In this document: positions 8,811 to 17,289 of the stretch, piece by piece
Layout of the letters: the number at the start of each line of letters is the position of its first letter
How positions within the stretch are numbered: the stretch's first letter is position 1
Assembly: GCA_031538565.1 (NCBI GenBank)
Contig: JAVKLS010000041.1
Location: 1 to 64,000, forward strand
Reading direction: 5' to 3'
Origin: JASGCK01 sp031538565
Lineage (GTDB): Bacteria; Pseudomonadota; Gammaproteobacteria; Burkholderiales; Burkholderiaceae_C
Length of the DNA: 64,000 nt
Program-made: the position numbers and the translations under genes
Notes under the pieces: model-generated
Told to the model about the DNA's origin: nothing
Databases searched by the model: none
The model's input: only the letters and a program-made list of their open reading frames with translations

Positions 8811-9593
8811 GTGCGTTTGCACGAAAATGCAAGCTTCATGCACATAACGTCACACACATCGCCTGCGATCAAAGGCTCCGTCACTTTAGTGGGCGCGGGG
8901 CCAGGTGATCCTGAGTTGCTCACGCTTAAAGCGGTTCGCGCTATTGCCAGTGCGACGGTTATTTTGGTAGATGACTTGGTTAGCAAGGAGGTGCTGGCGC
9001 ACGCAAACCCCAGCGCCCGCATTGTGCCTGTGGGTAAGCGCGGTGGTTGCAAATCGACAGCGCAAAATCTAATTGAGCGCTTGATGATTGATGAGTACCG
9101 CAAGGGCGAACGTGTGGTGCGACTCAAAGGCGGCGACCCGATGATTTTTGGCCGCGCTGGCGAGGAGCTGGCCGCACTGAGCGCAGCAGGCGTGCCGTGT
9201 GCGGTTATCAATGGCATTACTTCAGGCGTGGCTGCGGCAACGGGATTGGGCATTTCGCTCACGCACAGGGACTGCGCGCATGGCGTGGTTTTTGTGACGG
9301 GGCACGCAACGCCGCAAGGCACGCACCTTGACTGGATACGGCTTGGGCAAATGGTCAGCGAGCTGAAGCTGACGCTGGTTATTTATATGGGTGCGAGTCA
9401 CGCAACCCATATCCAGCAAGGATTACAAGTGCACTGTGAGGTTAAAACACCCGTGGCCTTTATTGAAAGTGCGAGCACCCCGCAAGAGCGGCGCTTTACG
9501 ACTTCACTGGGGCAAATGGCGCAGACGTTGGCGCAAGAGGTGCTGCATAGTCCGCTGATTATGGTCATTGGCGAGGTGGCGAAAGTCGCCTAG
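8811..9593 (+). CDS. cobA: Uroporphyrinogen-III C-methyltransferase (SUMT)
   Basis: SUMT adds two methyls to uroporphyrinogen III to make precorrin-2, for sirohaem or cobalamin. Motifs are LVGAGPGDPELLTLKA near the N-terminus, VRLKGGDPMIFGRAGEE and the GITSGVAAA loop. At 260 aa it is a stand-alone SUMT without CysG oxidase/ferrochelatase domains. The GTG at 8811 has AGGA about 7 nt upstream; an ATG at 8838 is the alternative start. It is divergent from tsaD with only 22 nt between them. No other cobalamin or sulfite-reduction gene is in the window. Confidence 0.93.
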   Translation: MRLHENASFMHITSHTSPAIKGSVTLVGAGPGDPELLTLKAVRAIASATVILVDDLVSKEVLAHANPSARIVPVGKRGGCKSTAQNLIERLMIDEYRKGERVVRLKGGDPMIFGRAGEELAALSAAGVPCAVINGITSGVAAATGLGISLTHRDCAHGVVFVTGHATPQGTHLDWIRLGQMVSELKLTLVIYMGASHATHIQQGLQVHCEVKTPVAFIESASTPQERRFTTSLGQMAQTLAQEVLHSPLIMVIGEVAKVA

Positions 9594-9627
9594 GGGCTGC
9601 GGGCAGGGGTCACTTCGAGCGAAACAC

Positions 9628-9633
9628 TATAAT
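9628..9633 (+). promoter_or_regulatory. Consensus -10 box (TATAAT) upstream of the Ala/Pro lipoprotein
   Basis: A perfect TATAAT lies about 80 nt upstream of the lipoprotein ATG. No good -35 sits 16-18 nt upstream. The untranslated leader would be about 70 nt and T-rich. Confidence 0.45.
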
Positions 9634-9712
9634 GCGCGGCTGGTTGTCTTTGCAATCAAATTTTCGAAAATTCTTTCTAAACCTCTCATTTTTTATTATT
9701 AAGGATCCTGAC

Positions 9713-9958
9713 ATGAATAAGTCACTCGTTTTGGCCGCTTTCGTTGCCGCCGTCGCTCTTGCTGCGTGCGGTAAAAAACCTGAAGCACCTGTTACGCCAC
9801 CAGCACCTCCAGCTGCTGCGCCAGCGCCAGCCGCTCCAGCGCCTGCTGCTGATGCCTCTGCTCCTGCTGCTGCCGCTCCTGCTGCTGCCGCTCCTGCTGC
9901 CGCCGCCGCTCCTGCTGCACCAGCCGCTCCTGCTGCACCAGCCGCACCGAAAAAATAA
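9713..9958 (+). CDS. Ala/Pro-rich small lipoprotein
   Basis: An 81-aa protein. A 19-residue signal peptide ends in the lipobox LAAC, followed by GKKPEAPVTPP and then almost only Ala and Pro with a terminal PKK. The DNA of this tail is a run of imperfect CCTGCTGCTGCCGCT-type repeats. The start was set at the ATG preceded by AAGGA (9701-9705) rather than 27 codons upstream. The product is probably anchored in the outer membrane with an extended periplasmic tail whose Lys end could touch peptidoglycan; that role is inference. A strong terminator follows. Confidence 0.85.
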   Translation: MNKSLVLAAFVAAVALAACGKKPEAPVTPPAPPAAAPAPAAPAPAADASAPAAAAPAAAAPAAAAAPAAPAAPAAPAAPKK

Positions 9959-9975
9959 TCTTCACAGCGCATCTC

Positions 9976-10011
9976 AAAAGCCTTCTCTAGAAATTAGAGA
10001 GGGCTTTTTTG
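9976..10011 (+). terminator. Intrinsic terminator after the Ala/Pro lipoprotein
   Basis: AAAGCCTTCTCTA and TAGAGAGGGCTTT form a long stem (one G-T pair) around a GAAAT loop, followed by a T-run. It lies just downstream of the lipoprotein stop codon. Confidence 0.9.
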
Positions 10012-10042
10012 TTTATGAACTTATCAAGGGAGGTGTTGCGGT

Positions 10043-10504
10043 ATGGTTAAAAAAGTTTTTGACAAGCTATCTGATTTGGCTGCTTTTGTTGGACAAGAAA
10101 TTGAAGGCGCCGATTGGCTCACCATCACGCAAGAGCAAGTTAATTTGTTTGCTCAAGCCACGGGCGACCACCAATGGATTCACACCGACCCTGTTGCTGC
10201 CGCCAAGGGGCCATTTAAGACCACGATTGCCCACGGGTTTTTAACGTTGTCTTTGTTGCCGCATTTTTTTGCGTCTAGCTTTGACATTACCCACTCGCGC
10301 TTAGGCGTGAACTATGGGCTTAACAAGGTGCGCTTTACCGCGCCAGTGCCCGTGGGTTCGCGGTTGCGTGCGCGGATGAAGCTCTTGGCTTTGGAGGACA
10401 TTGACAACAGCGGCGTGCAAATGACGTGGTTAGTGACGGTGGAGCGCGAGGGCGAGGACAAGCCTGTGTGCGTGGCCGAGAGTTTGGTTCGGCGTTATCC
10501 CTAG
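10043..10504 (+). CDS. MaoC-family dehydratase
   Basis: A 153-aa single hot-dog-fold protein of the MaoC/NodN-like (R)-enoyl-CoA hydratase group. The hydratase motif lies at about residues 45-70: ATGDHQWIHTDP, which carries the catalytic Asp/His pair, then TIAHGFLTLSLLP. The conserved NYGLNKVRFTAPVPVGS segment follows. It probably hydrates or dehydrates a short acyl-CoA. The start has GGGAGG upstream. Its stop overlaps that of the convergent trmL by 4 nt. Confidence 0.9.
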   Translation: MVKKVFDKLSDLAAFVGQEIEGADWLTITQEQVNLFAQATGDHQWIHTDPVAAAKGPFKTTIAHGFLTLSLLPHFFASSFDITHSRLGVNYGLNKVRFTAPVPVGSRLRARMKLLALEDIDNSGVQMTWLVTVEREGEDKPVCVAESLVRRYP

Positions 10505-10971
10505 CCGCCAGCCTGAAAGCCGCATTGCCGCCACGCCTCAAACACGGTGACGGCAACGGCGTTGGATAAATTCAAACTGCGCTGGCCTGCCATCATGGGT
10601 AGGCGCAAGCGATTTTCGGGCGCAAAAGACTCGCGCAAATCGGCTGGCAAGCCTTGTGTCTCGGAGCCAAAAACAAGCCAATCTCCCGCTTGAAAACGTT
10701 GCTGATAAGGGCTTGATTGCCCTTTGGTGGTAAAGGCGAACATCCTCGTGGTTTGCGCTGCGGTTGTACTTATAAACGTGACCCAATTGGCATAGCGCAG
10801 GACGGGCGCATACTCATGATAGTCAAGCCCGGCGCGGCGCATATGCTTGTCGTCAAAATTAAAACCAAGCGGCTCAATAAGGTGCAACCGCGAGCCTGTG
10901 TTGGCGCACAAGCGAATGACGTTTCCCGTGTTGGGCGGAATTTCGGGCGTGACGAGGACGATGTTAAACAT
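10501..10971 (-). CDS. trmL: tRNA (cytidine/uridine(34)-2'-O)-methyltransferase TrmL
   Basis: A 156-aa SPOUT methyltransferase that methylates the wobble ribose of tRNA-Leu isoacceptors. The N-terminal motif PEIPPNTGNVIRL, FGSETQGLP in the knot region and C-terminal RSLNLSNAVAV identify TrmL and separate it from longer TrmH-type enzymes. comF lies just upstream on the same strand, with only 2 nt between them. Confidence 0.95.
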   Translation of the reverse strand: MFNIVLVTPEIPPNTGNVIRLCANTGSRLHLIEPLGFNFDDKHMRRAGLDYHEYAPVLRYANWVTFISTTAAQTTRMFAFTTKGQSSPYQQRFQAGDWLVFGSETQGLPADLRESFAPENRLRLPMMAGQRSLNLSNAVAVTVFEAWRQCGFQAGG

Positions 10972-10973
10972 GG

Positions 10974-11627
10974 CTAATTATCGAGAGGTGTTTGGGCAAT
11001 CACGATGGCGGATACTTTTGCCGCACCTGCTTTGCGCACGGCACTCGCCGCGGCAGCAAGGGTTGCACCCGTGGTCATCACGTCGTCAATCAGCAGCACG
11101 TGCTTGCCTGTGATGACTCGACACGACTCGGTTTGCACGGCAAATGCATTGGCCACGTTGTGTTGCCGCGCTTGACGATCTAGCAGGCGCTGGGGCGACG
11201 TGTTGCGGGTGCGGATAAGGGCGTGCGCGTTAATTTTGTGTTTGACTAAACGGCGGGCAAGTGTGAGTGCTTGGTTAAAGCCACGCGCCTCCAGCCGCTT
11301 TGGGGCAAGCGGCAGGGGCAGCAAGATGTCCGCATCGGCGAGCAATTTTTGGATGCGCGTATCGCGCTGCATGAGTCCTGCAAACAACTTTGCCAACCCA
11401 GGCTCGGGTGCAAATTTATAGCGGCTAATGAGGGCTGCCCACTGCGTATCAAAACTAAGCGCAGCGACGCAGGCGTCTAAGCCTGACGGAGTGGGAAACA
11501 GGGGAGCGTTGGCGTGTGTTTGGATGCAGCTTTGACAAACGCCTGTGACGCCCTCAAAAGAAGCGCTGGGCCATTTGCGGCAGATGGCGCATTCAAACGG
11601 CAGAGAAAGCAACAAGCGCAAAAGCAT
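10974..11627 (-). CDS. comF: ComF-family phosphoribosyltransferase-like protein
   Basis: A 217-aa ComF family member, linked to DNA uptake in competent bacteria. An N-terminal zinc-finger-like segment has Cys pairs (CAIC, CQSC), and the C-terminal PRTase fold has the PRPP loop VLLIDDVMTTGAT. The start was set at the ATG before LLRLLLSLP; the longer open frame upstream runs antisense into the BioC-like gene. It is transcribed with trmL. The start codon overlaps a candidate ATG of the divergent BioC-like gene. Confidence 0.92.
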   Translation of the reverse strand: MLLRLLLSLPFECAICRKWPSASFEGVTGVCQSCIQTHANAPLFPTPSGLDACVAALSFDTQWAALISRYKFAPEPGLAKLFAGLMQRDTRIQKLLADADILLPLPLAPKRLEARGFNQALTLARRLVKHKINAHALIRTRNTSPQRLLDRQARQHNVANAFAVQTESCRVITGKHVLLIDDVMTTGATLAAAASAVRKAGAAKVSAIVIAQTPLDN

Positions 11628-11649
11628 GACATCAATATACTCGCCCTCG

Positions 11650-12468
11650 ATGCTTGATGACTTTGACCCGCACATTGACGCAATTGCCGCCGCACGTTGG
11701 GCTGCCATGCTGGGCGTTCGCGTGCCTTGGCTGCACGAAGAGGTGGGGCGGCGCATGGCGCAGCGGCTGGACTACATCAAGCTGCCCACGCGGGCGTGGA
11801 CTAACTGGTCGCCAGTGCGGGGAGGAGTGCCGCAGCATTCGGCTTTGTCCATTTCGTTTTTGCAAAGATGGACGCGCACCGCATTTAAGCAGCCTACCGA
11901 CTCGTCACAAGACTTGGTTTGGAGCAATATGCAGATCCACGCGGAAGCCGCGCCCAAGCGTCTGATTGAGGCGTGGCGCAGCGCGCTGAAAACAGATGGC
12001 TTTGTGTTGTTTTCGTGCCTTGGACCCGATACGCTGATCGAGCTTCGTGCCGCTTACGCTCGCCGTGGCTGGCCTGCGCCGCTGCACGCCATGACGGATA
12101 TGCACGACTGGGGTGATCGACTGGTTGCCCAAGGATTTACCCAGCCCGTGATGGACATGGAGCGCTTAGTGCTGACTTTTGCTACGCCCGAGCGCGCCTT
12201 GCAAGAGCTGCGCGAATTGGGGCGCAATTTGAATCCGAAGCGCGGCGAAAGCCTTGCCGCACTACGCGGCAAGGCTTGGCGCAGCGAGTTGTTGGCGGCT
12301 TTGGCCGAATGCCGCAACTCGGATGGACAAATTGCGCTAACGTTTGAGCTGATTTATGGTCACGCCATTAAGCCGCCGCCCAGTGTCAAGCTGTCGTCAA
12401 AAAGCACGGTGAGCCTTGGCGATATGCGCGAGATGCTGAGGCGATATTCACTTGACCTCTCGTCGTAA
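11650..12468 (+). CDS. BioC-like methyltransferase lacking SAM motif I
   Basis: A 272-aa protein that aligns by eye with BioC (malonyl-ACP O-methyltransferase, biotin synthesis) in its second half: DLVWSNMQIH, FVLFSCLGPDTLIELR, then the helical HDWGD and LRELGRNL segments. The N-terminal half keeps the RMAQRLDYIK helix. Where the SAM-binding DxGxGxG loop is expected there is a short WSPVRGGVPQHSAL stretch with no such motif, so methyltransferase activity is uncertain. An upstream in-frame ATG at 11626 overlaps comF's start codon and is an alternative start. No other biotin gene is nearby. Confidence 0.75.
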   Translation: MLDDFDPHIDAIAAARWAAMLGVRVPWLHEEVGRRMAQRLDYIKLPTRAWTNWSPVRGGVPQHSALSISFLQRWTRTAFKQPTDSSQDLVWSNMQIHAEAAPKRLIEAWRSALKTDGFVLFSCLGPDTLIELRAAYARRGWPAPLHAMTDMHDWGDRLVAQGFTQPVMDMERLVLTFATPERALQELRELGRNLNPKRGESLAALRGKAWRSELLAALAECRNSDGQIALTFELIYGHAIKPPPSVKLSSKSTVSLGDMREMLRRYSLDLSS

Positions 12469-12480
12469 GAGTGGGTGCGC

Positions 12481-12504
12481 AGCGGGTGAATAAGCAAACC
12501 CGCT
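12481..12504. repeat. Inverted repeat upstream of the oxidase operon
   Basis: AGCGGGT and ACCCGCT (7 bp each) are separated by 10 nt, with no following T-run. TAAAAT at 12504-12509 overlaps its right end and could be a -10 box. It may be an operator for the cox operon or a weak bioC-side terminator; this is not resolved. Confidence 0.45.
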
Positions 12505-12541
12505 AAAATCCGAGGTTGCTAAAAACCATGAAAATTTATCG

Positions 12542-13693
12542 ATGAAGAATTTCCTCTATCTACTCAGCACATTTTTTTTCACTAGCGCCTTCGCCGTCAA
12601 TGATCTGCCTGGCGGTCCTGCGGTTAATGGGCTGAATTTCCCGCCACCAGTCACGCAGTTGGCCATGGATCAGCGTTCATTAAATGACGGCATTATGTTG
12701 GTGTGCCTGGTGATTTTTCTCGTTGTATTCGGCGCGATGTTTTACTCAATTTTGAAGCATCGTAAATCCCTGGGTCATAAGCCAGCCAACTTTCACGAGT
12801 CGGTCACGGTGGAGATTTTGTGGACGATTGTGCCCCTGGTTATTGTGATTGCCATGGGTTTGGCCGCCACCAAAACGGTGGTGAACTCCAAAGACACAAC
12901 CAACGCCGATTTGACCATCAAAGCGACGGGCTACCAATGGAAGTGGGGTTATGACTACCTGAAAGGCGAAGGAGAAGGCATTGCGTTTATTTCCGCGCTT
13001 GATCCGGCCCACCGAGCATTGTCAGACTCGGGCATCCCAAAAGGCACGGTCATTCCCGATAACTATTTGCTTAAAGTGGACAACCCGCTGGTTGTGCCGG
13101 TCAATAAAAAAATTCGCATCATCACCACGGCAAACGACGTCATTCACGCTTTTGCCGTCCCTTCGTTTGGCATTAAGCAAGACGCCATTCCTGGCTTTGT
13201 GCGCGACACGTGGTTCAAGACCGACAAGATTGGCTCCTATTACGGGCAATGCCAAGAGCTTTGCGGCAAAGAGCACGCTTATATGCCGATTGAAGTTAAG
13301 GTGGTGAGTGATGCTGACTACACCGCATGGGTGGCGCTTAAGCAAAAAGAGGCGGCAGCGAAGCTGGACGACCCAAGCAAAGTGTGGATTCTCGCTGACA
13401 TGATGAAGCGCGGCGAAAAGGTGTACGCCAGCAACTGCGCAGCGTGTCACCAGGCCAGCGGCAAGGGTGCGGGTCCTATCAAGCCACTTGATGGTGCGGC
13501 TGTGGTGCTTGATGCGGACAAAAACAAGCAAATCAAAGTGCTGCTAAACGGTCAAAACAATGGCGCGATGCCTGCGTGGAAAAGCCTGTCGGATACGGAC
13601 ATTGCGGCTGTGATCACCTTTACTAAAAATAGCTGGTCGAACAAAACGGGGCAGCTAGTTCAGCCGTCCGAAGTGCTTGCAGCACGCAAATAA
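12542..13693 (+). CDS. coxB: Cytochrome c oxidase subunit II with fused cytochrome c domain
   Basis: A 383-aa aa3-type oxidase subunit II. A signal peptide and two transmembrane helices (about 45-65 and 90-110) lead to a periplasmic cupredoxin domain with the CuA motif YGQCQELCGKEHAYMPIE near residues 237-255. A C-terminal cytochrome c domain carries CAACH and a distal Met in NNGAMPAW. The extra haem lets the enzyme take electrons through a tethered cytochrome c. It is first in the cox operon, 21 nt ahead of subunit I. Confidence 0.97.
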   Translation: MKNFLYLLSTFFFTSAFAVNDLPGGPAVNGLNFPPPVTQLAMDQRSLNDGIMLVCLVIFLVVFGAMFYSILKHRKSLGHKPANFHESVTVEILWTIVPLVIVIAMGLAATKTVVNSKDTTNADLTIKATGYQWKWGYDYLKGEGEGIAFISALDPAHRALSDSGIPKGTVIPDNYLLKVDNPLVVPVNKKIRIITTANDVIHAFAVPSFGIKQDAIPGFVRDTWFKTDKIGSYYGQCQELCGKEHAYMPIEVKVVSDADYTAWVALKQKEAAAKLDDPSKVWILADMMKRGEKVYASNCAACHQASGKGAGPIKPLDGAAVVLDADKNKQIKVLLNGQNNGAMPAWKSLSDTDIAAVITFTKNSWSNKTGQLVQPSEVLAARK

Positions 13694-13714
13694 GAGTAAG
13701 CGAGAAGAAACACT

Positions 13715-15349
13715 ATGAGCAAGACACAATACATGGAACACACCGCACGCGATACGCACGGTCACGATGACCATCATGACCACAAGCCGCATGGCTGGCA
13801 GCGCTGGGTTTACGCAACAAACCACAAAGATATCGGTACGCTGTATCTGCTGTTTGCGTTCACCATGCTGATGGTGGGCGGCGTGTTGGCGCTTTTGATT
13901 CGCCTGGAGCTTTTTCAGCCTGGTTTGCAGTTTGTAAATCCTGAGCTATTCAATCAGTTCACAACTATGCACGGGCTCATCATGGTGTTTGGCGCCATCA
14001 TGCCTGCCTTTGTGGGGTTTGCTAACTGGATGATTCCGCTGCAAATTGGCGCGTCCGACATGGCTTTTGCGCGCATGAACAACTTTAGCTTTTGGCTCAT
14101 GATTCCTGCTGCCATCACGCTGGTGCTTAGCTTCTTCATGCCGGGTGGCGCACCTGCTGCGGGCTGGACGCTTTACGCGCCTTTGACCTTGCAAATGGGT
14201 CCCTCCATGGACGCGGGTATTTTTGCCATGCACGTGTTGGGCGCGTCGTCCATTATGGGATCGATCAACATCATCGTGACCATTTTGAATATGCGCGCCC
14301 CAGGCATGACGATGATGAAAATGCCCATGTTTGTGTGGACTTGGCTCATCACGGCTTACTTGCTAATTGCAGTGATGCCTGTGCTGGCTGGCGCAATTAC
14401 CATGACGCTAACAGACCGCCATTTCGGCACGACCTTTTTCAATCCAGCAGGCGGCGGCGATCCCGTGATGTATCAGCACATCTTTTGGTTTTTTGGACAT
14501 CCCGAGGTGTACATCATGATCCTCCCCGCGTTTGGCATGGTTAGCCAAATCGTGCCCGCGTTTGCACGTAAACGCCTGTTTGGTTATGCCTCGATGGTGT
14601 ATGCCACCGCATCCATTGCAATTTTGTCCTTCATCGTGTGGGCGCACCATATGTTTACCACGGGTATGCCAGTGACGGGGCAGCTGTTTTTTATGTACGC
14701 CACGATGTTGATTTCTGTTCCTACGGGCGTTAAGGTGTTCAACTGGGTTGCGACTATGTGGAAGGGCTCTATGACCTTTGAAACGCCAATGCTCTTTGCG
14801 GTAGGCTTTATTTTTGTGTTCACCATTGGCGGTTTTACAGGTTTGATTTTGTCAATGGCCTCCATCGACTTGCAATTACAAGACGGGTACTACGTGGTGG
14901 CGCATTTCCATTACGTGCTAGTGGCGGGTTCACTCTACGCGATGTATGCAGGCTTTTATTACTGGTCACCCAAGTGGACGGGCGTGATGTACAACGAGAC
15001 ACGCGGCAAAATCCATTTTTGGTGGTCTCTGATTTCTTTTAATATCACCTTCTTCCCCATGCACTTTTTGGGCCTGGCTGGAATGCCGCGCCGATACGCA
15101 GACTATCCCGCGCAGTTCACCGACTTCAATCAAGTGGCAACGATTGGCGCGTTTGCCTTCGGTTTAGCGCAGGTGTACTTCTTCTTCTTTGTTGTCTTGC
15201 CCATGATGCGCGGAAAAGGCGAAAAAGCACCGCAGCGTCCTTGGGAGGGCGCAGAAGGTTTGGAGTGGGAGGTTCCATCACCCGCACCGTTCCACACATT
15301 TGAAGTGCCGCCCAAACTGAATGAGACCGCGAACAAGGTGCTTGGTTAA
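13715..15349 (+). CDS. coxA: Cytochrome c oxidase subunit I
   Basis: The 544-aa catalytic subunit that reduces O2 at the haem a3-CuB centre and pumps protons. Twelve helices are expected. Visible ligands are the haem a His in TTMHGLIMVFG, the cross-linked GHPEVYIMILP pair, the CuB His-His of WAHHMFTTG, and VAHFHYVLVAGS for the haem pair. The N-terminus has a His/Asp-rich stretch (HDDHHDHK). It lies between subunit II and the small assembly gene. Confidence 0.98.
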   Translation: MSKTQYMEHTARDTHGHDDHHDHKPHGWQRWVYATNHKDIGTLYLLFAFTMLMVGGVLALLIRLELFQPGLQFVNPELFNQFTTMHGLIMVFGAIMPAFVGFANWMIPLQIGASDMAFARMNNFSFWLMIPAAITLVLSFFMPGGAPAAGWTLYAPLTLQMGPSMDAGIFAMHVLGASSIMGSINIIVTILNMRAPGMTMMKMPMFVWTWLITAYLLIAVMPVLAGAITMTLTDRHFGTTFFNPAGGGDPVMYQHIFWFFGHPEVYIMILPAFGMVSQIVPAFARKRLFGYASMVYATASIAILSFIVWAHHMFTTGMPVTGQLFFMYATMLISVPTGVKVFNWVATMWKGSMTFETPMLFAVGFIFVFTIGGFTGLILSMASIDLQLQDGYYVVAHFHYVLVAGSLYAMYAGFYYWSPKWTGVMYNETRGKIHFWWSLISFNITFFPMHFLGLAGMPRRYADYPAQFTDFNQVATIGAFAFGLAQVYFFFFVVLPMMRGKGEKAPQRPWEGAEGLEWEVPSPAPFHTFEVPPKLNETANKVLG

Positions 15350-15369
15350 TCTTTGTGAGCGAGTCAACA

Positions 15370-15483
15370 ATGACAAAGTCTGAGCAGTCCAAAAAAAATG
15401 TTCGCTTGGCATTGGCTTTGCTGTCGGTGACGCTCGTATTTGGGCTTGGATTTGTTGCCAAAACAATCCTCTTGGGCCGATGA
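15370..15483 (+). CDS. Cytochrome oxidase small assembly protein (37 aa)
   Basis: A 37-aa ORF starting MTKSEQSKKNVRLA, with one transmembrane helix (LALLSVTLVFGLGFVAK) and a short basic tail. It sits between coxA and ctaG, and its TGA overlaps the ctaG ATG (ATGA), which indicates translational coupling. Burkholderiales cox operons commonly carry a small single-helix protein of this kind at this place, described as a cytochrome oxidase small assembly protein. It is below usual ORF-length cutoffs. Confidence 0.8.
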   Translation: MTKSEQSKKNVRLALALLSVTLVFGLGFVAKTILLGR

Positions 15484-16103
15484 ACTTTTTGCCCATGAAG
15501 CTTCACACCAAGCTGTGCGTCATTGTGGCGGCCATGTTTGGATTTGGCTACGCGCTCGTGCCCTTGTACTACGCGATTTGCGAAGCCACGGGCATTAACG
15601 TGCTGGCTTTAGCTGAGCTTGAAGTGCCGGGGCAAAAAGCCAAAGTTCCCAGTAATACGCAAATTGATAAAAGCCGCACGATCACCGTGGAGTTTGATGC
15701 CAATACACGCGGTGCAAAACCTAGCGGGCTGGGCAGTGCGGGTGCGCAAGCGGGAGGTGTGTGGGACTTCAAACCCGCGGTTCGCTCCATGCAGGTGCAC
15801 CCTGGCGAGTTAAATACTGTGGTGTACGAGTTTCAAAATACGCAAAACCGCCGCATGGCAGCGCAGGCTATTCCTAGCTACGCTCCGCAGCAAGCGATGC
15901 CCTACTTCAACAAGGTGGAGTGCTTTTGCTTTCAGCAGTACACGCTTGATGCGGGTGAAAAAAAAGCATGGCCTGTGGCGTTTGTGATTGACCCCAAGCT
16001 GTCCAAAGACGTGACCACCATTACGCTGTCCTACACTTTTTTCGAAGTCAATGGCAAGCTGCCTGCTGCTGCGGTGAGTGCTGCTAAGGACAGCAAAGTA
16101 TGA
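15480..16103 (+). CDS. ctaG: Cytochrome c oxidase assembly protein CtaG (Cox11)
   Basis: A 207-aa copper chaperone that delivers Cu to CuB of subunit I. One N-terminal membrane anchor (LCVIVAAMFGFGYALVPLYY) precedes an immunoglobulin-like periplasmic domain with the copper motif CFCFQQ. FNKVECFCFQQYTL and the C-terminal TLSYTFFEV are classic Cox11 features. The start overlaps the preceding 37-aa gene and the stop overlaps the DUF2970 start by 4 nt. Confidence 0.96.
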   Translation: MNFLPMKLHTKLCVIVAAMFGFGYALVPLYYAICEATGINVLALAELEVPGQKAKVPSNTQIDKSRTITVEFDANTRGAKPSGLGSAGAQAGGVWDFKPAVRSMQVHPGELNTVVYEFQNTQNRRMAAQAIPSYAPQQAMPYFNKVECFCFQQYTLDAGEKKAWPVAFVIDPKLSKDVTTITLSYTFFEVNGKLPAAAVSAAKDSKV

Positions 16104-16294
16104 GTGGCGTGATTAGATTTTTAAAAACGATTCGCGCTGTTCTGTGGTCGTTTTTGGGTATTCGCAAAGGAGCGAGTTTTCAGGCCGATATGGAGGCGAT
16201 CACGCCGCTGCAACTTATCGGCGTGGGGCTTGCCCTATGTTTTATGTTTGTGATTGGACTGATGTACTTTGTCCAGTGGGTGGTGAAAATCTAA
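16100..16294 (+). CDS. DUF2970 single-helix membrane protein
   Basis: A 64-aa protein. The N-terminal part has RAVLWSFLGIRKGA, and the C-terminal transmembrane helix is LIGVGLALCFMFVIGLMYF. DUF2970 proteins are found in betaproteobacterial cox operons between ctaG and subunit III, exactly as here, so a role in oxidase assembly or stability is likely but not demonstrated. It overlaps ctaG by 4 nt. Confidence 0.85.
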   Translation: MSGVIRFLKTIRAVLWSFLGIRKGASFQADMEAITPLQLIGVGLALCFMFVIGLMYFVQWVVKI

Positions 16295-16335
16295 TTGGAT
16301 GTATTTGAAATTAATTGAAAGAAGCGGAGAAAAAC

Positions 16336-17289
16336 ATGAGCTCAACTAACCTCAGCGCAACTGGCACACCTTATTATTTTGTGCCAGAGCCATCGCCCCA
16401 TCCTGTGCGGGCGGCTTTCGGATTGTTTTGGATTATTTTGGGCGCGGGTCAGTGGGTCAATGGCGTGAGCTGGGGTAAGTGGTCGTTGTTTGCTGGGCTG
16501 TTATTTCTGTTTTACGTGCTCTTTAATTGGTTTGGTGACGCCATTGGTGAGAGTGTGAGCGGCAAATATGGACGTAAAATTGACCTCTCTTACCGCTGGA
16601 GTATGAGCTGGTTTATTTTCTCCGAAGTCATGTTTTTTGGCGCCTTCTTCACAGCCTTGTGGTGGCTACGCATTCACTCGGTGCCCATGCTGGCAGATAC
16701 AGAAAATGCACTCTTGTGGCAAGGATTTTCGGGCGCGTGGCCAACGAGTGGGCACGGGATAACCGCATCACCTGCAGGCATCATCGACGCGTTTGAAACG
16801 ATGAAACCTGTGGGCGCCGCCAGCGAAGCGGTTTGGAAGGCTTCTTGGATTGCGGGTATGTGGGGCTACATCAGTCACTCGCTGCCAACGGTCAATACGG
16901 CCGTGCTGCTGACCTCAGGCTTGACGCTGACCATCGCGCACCACGCCCTCATTGTGGGCAACCGTGCGAAAACGATTCGGTTCATGTGGATCACGACTGC
17001 GCTGGGTGTGTTGTTTCTTTTTGCGCAAGGCTATGAGTACTACCACGCATACCACGAAATGAATCTGACGCTGGCCTCAGGCGTATATGGTTCCTCATTT
17101 TATTTGCTGACGGGTTTCCACGGATTTCACGTCTTCATTGGAATGTTGATGCTGCTCTTCATTACCTTGCGTTTGCACAAAGGACACTTTAGCGCCGAGC
17201 ATCACTTTGGTTTTGAAGGCGCCGCTTGGTACTGGCACTTTGTGGACGTTGTGTGGCTGGGGCTGTACATCCTTGTGTACTGGCTGTAA
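16336..17289 (+). CDS. coxC: Cytochrome c oxidase subunit III
   Basis: A 317-aa, seven-helix subunit that stabilises the proton-pumping core. Motifs include WSMSWFIFSEVMFFGAFF with the conserved Glu, LTGFHGFHVFIGM and the terminal AAWYWHFVDVVWLGLY. The start was taken at the ATG preceded by GCGGAG, since the seven codons before it carry the ribosome site. Its stop touches the stop of the convergent priA with no gap. Confidence 0.97.
   Translation: MSSTNLSATGTPYYFVPEPSPHPVRAAFGLFWIILGAGQWVNGVSWGKWSLFAGLLFLFYVLFNWFGDAIGESVSGKYGRKIDLSYRWSMSWFIFSEVMFFGAFFTALWWLRIHSVPMLADTENALLWQGFSGAWPTSGHGITASPAGIIDAFETMKPVGAASEAVWKASWIAGMWGYISHSLPTVNTAVLLTSGLTLTIAHHALIVGNRAKTIRFMWITTALGVLFLFAQGYEYYHAYHEMNLTLASGVYGSSFYLLTGFHGFHVFIGMLMLLFITLRLHKGHFSAEHHFGFEGAAWYWHFVDVVWLGLYILVYWL

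Noticed and set aside
8789..9322. N-terminal extension of the tsaD reading frame (about 178 codons)
   Set aside because: TsaD proteins start at the LGIESSCDE motif; the extension lies antisense to the well-supported SUMT gene.
9610..9972. Ala/Gly-rich minus-strand ORF opposite the small lipoprotein
   Set aside because: It is the mirror translation of the Ala/Pro codon repeats; the plus strand has signal peptide, Shine-Dalgarno and terminator.
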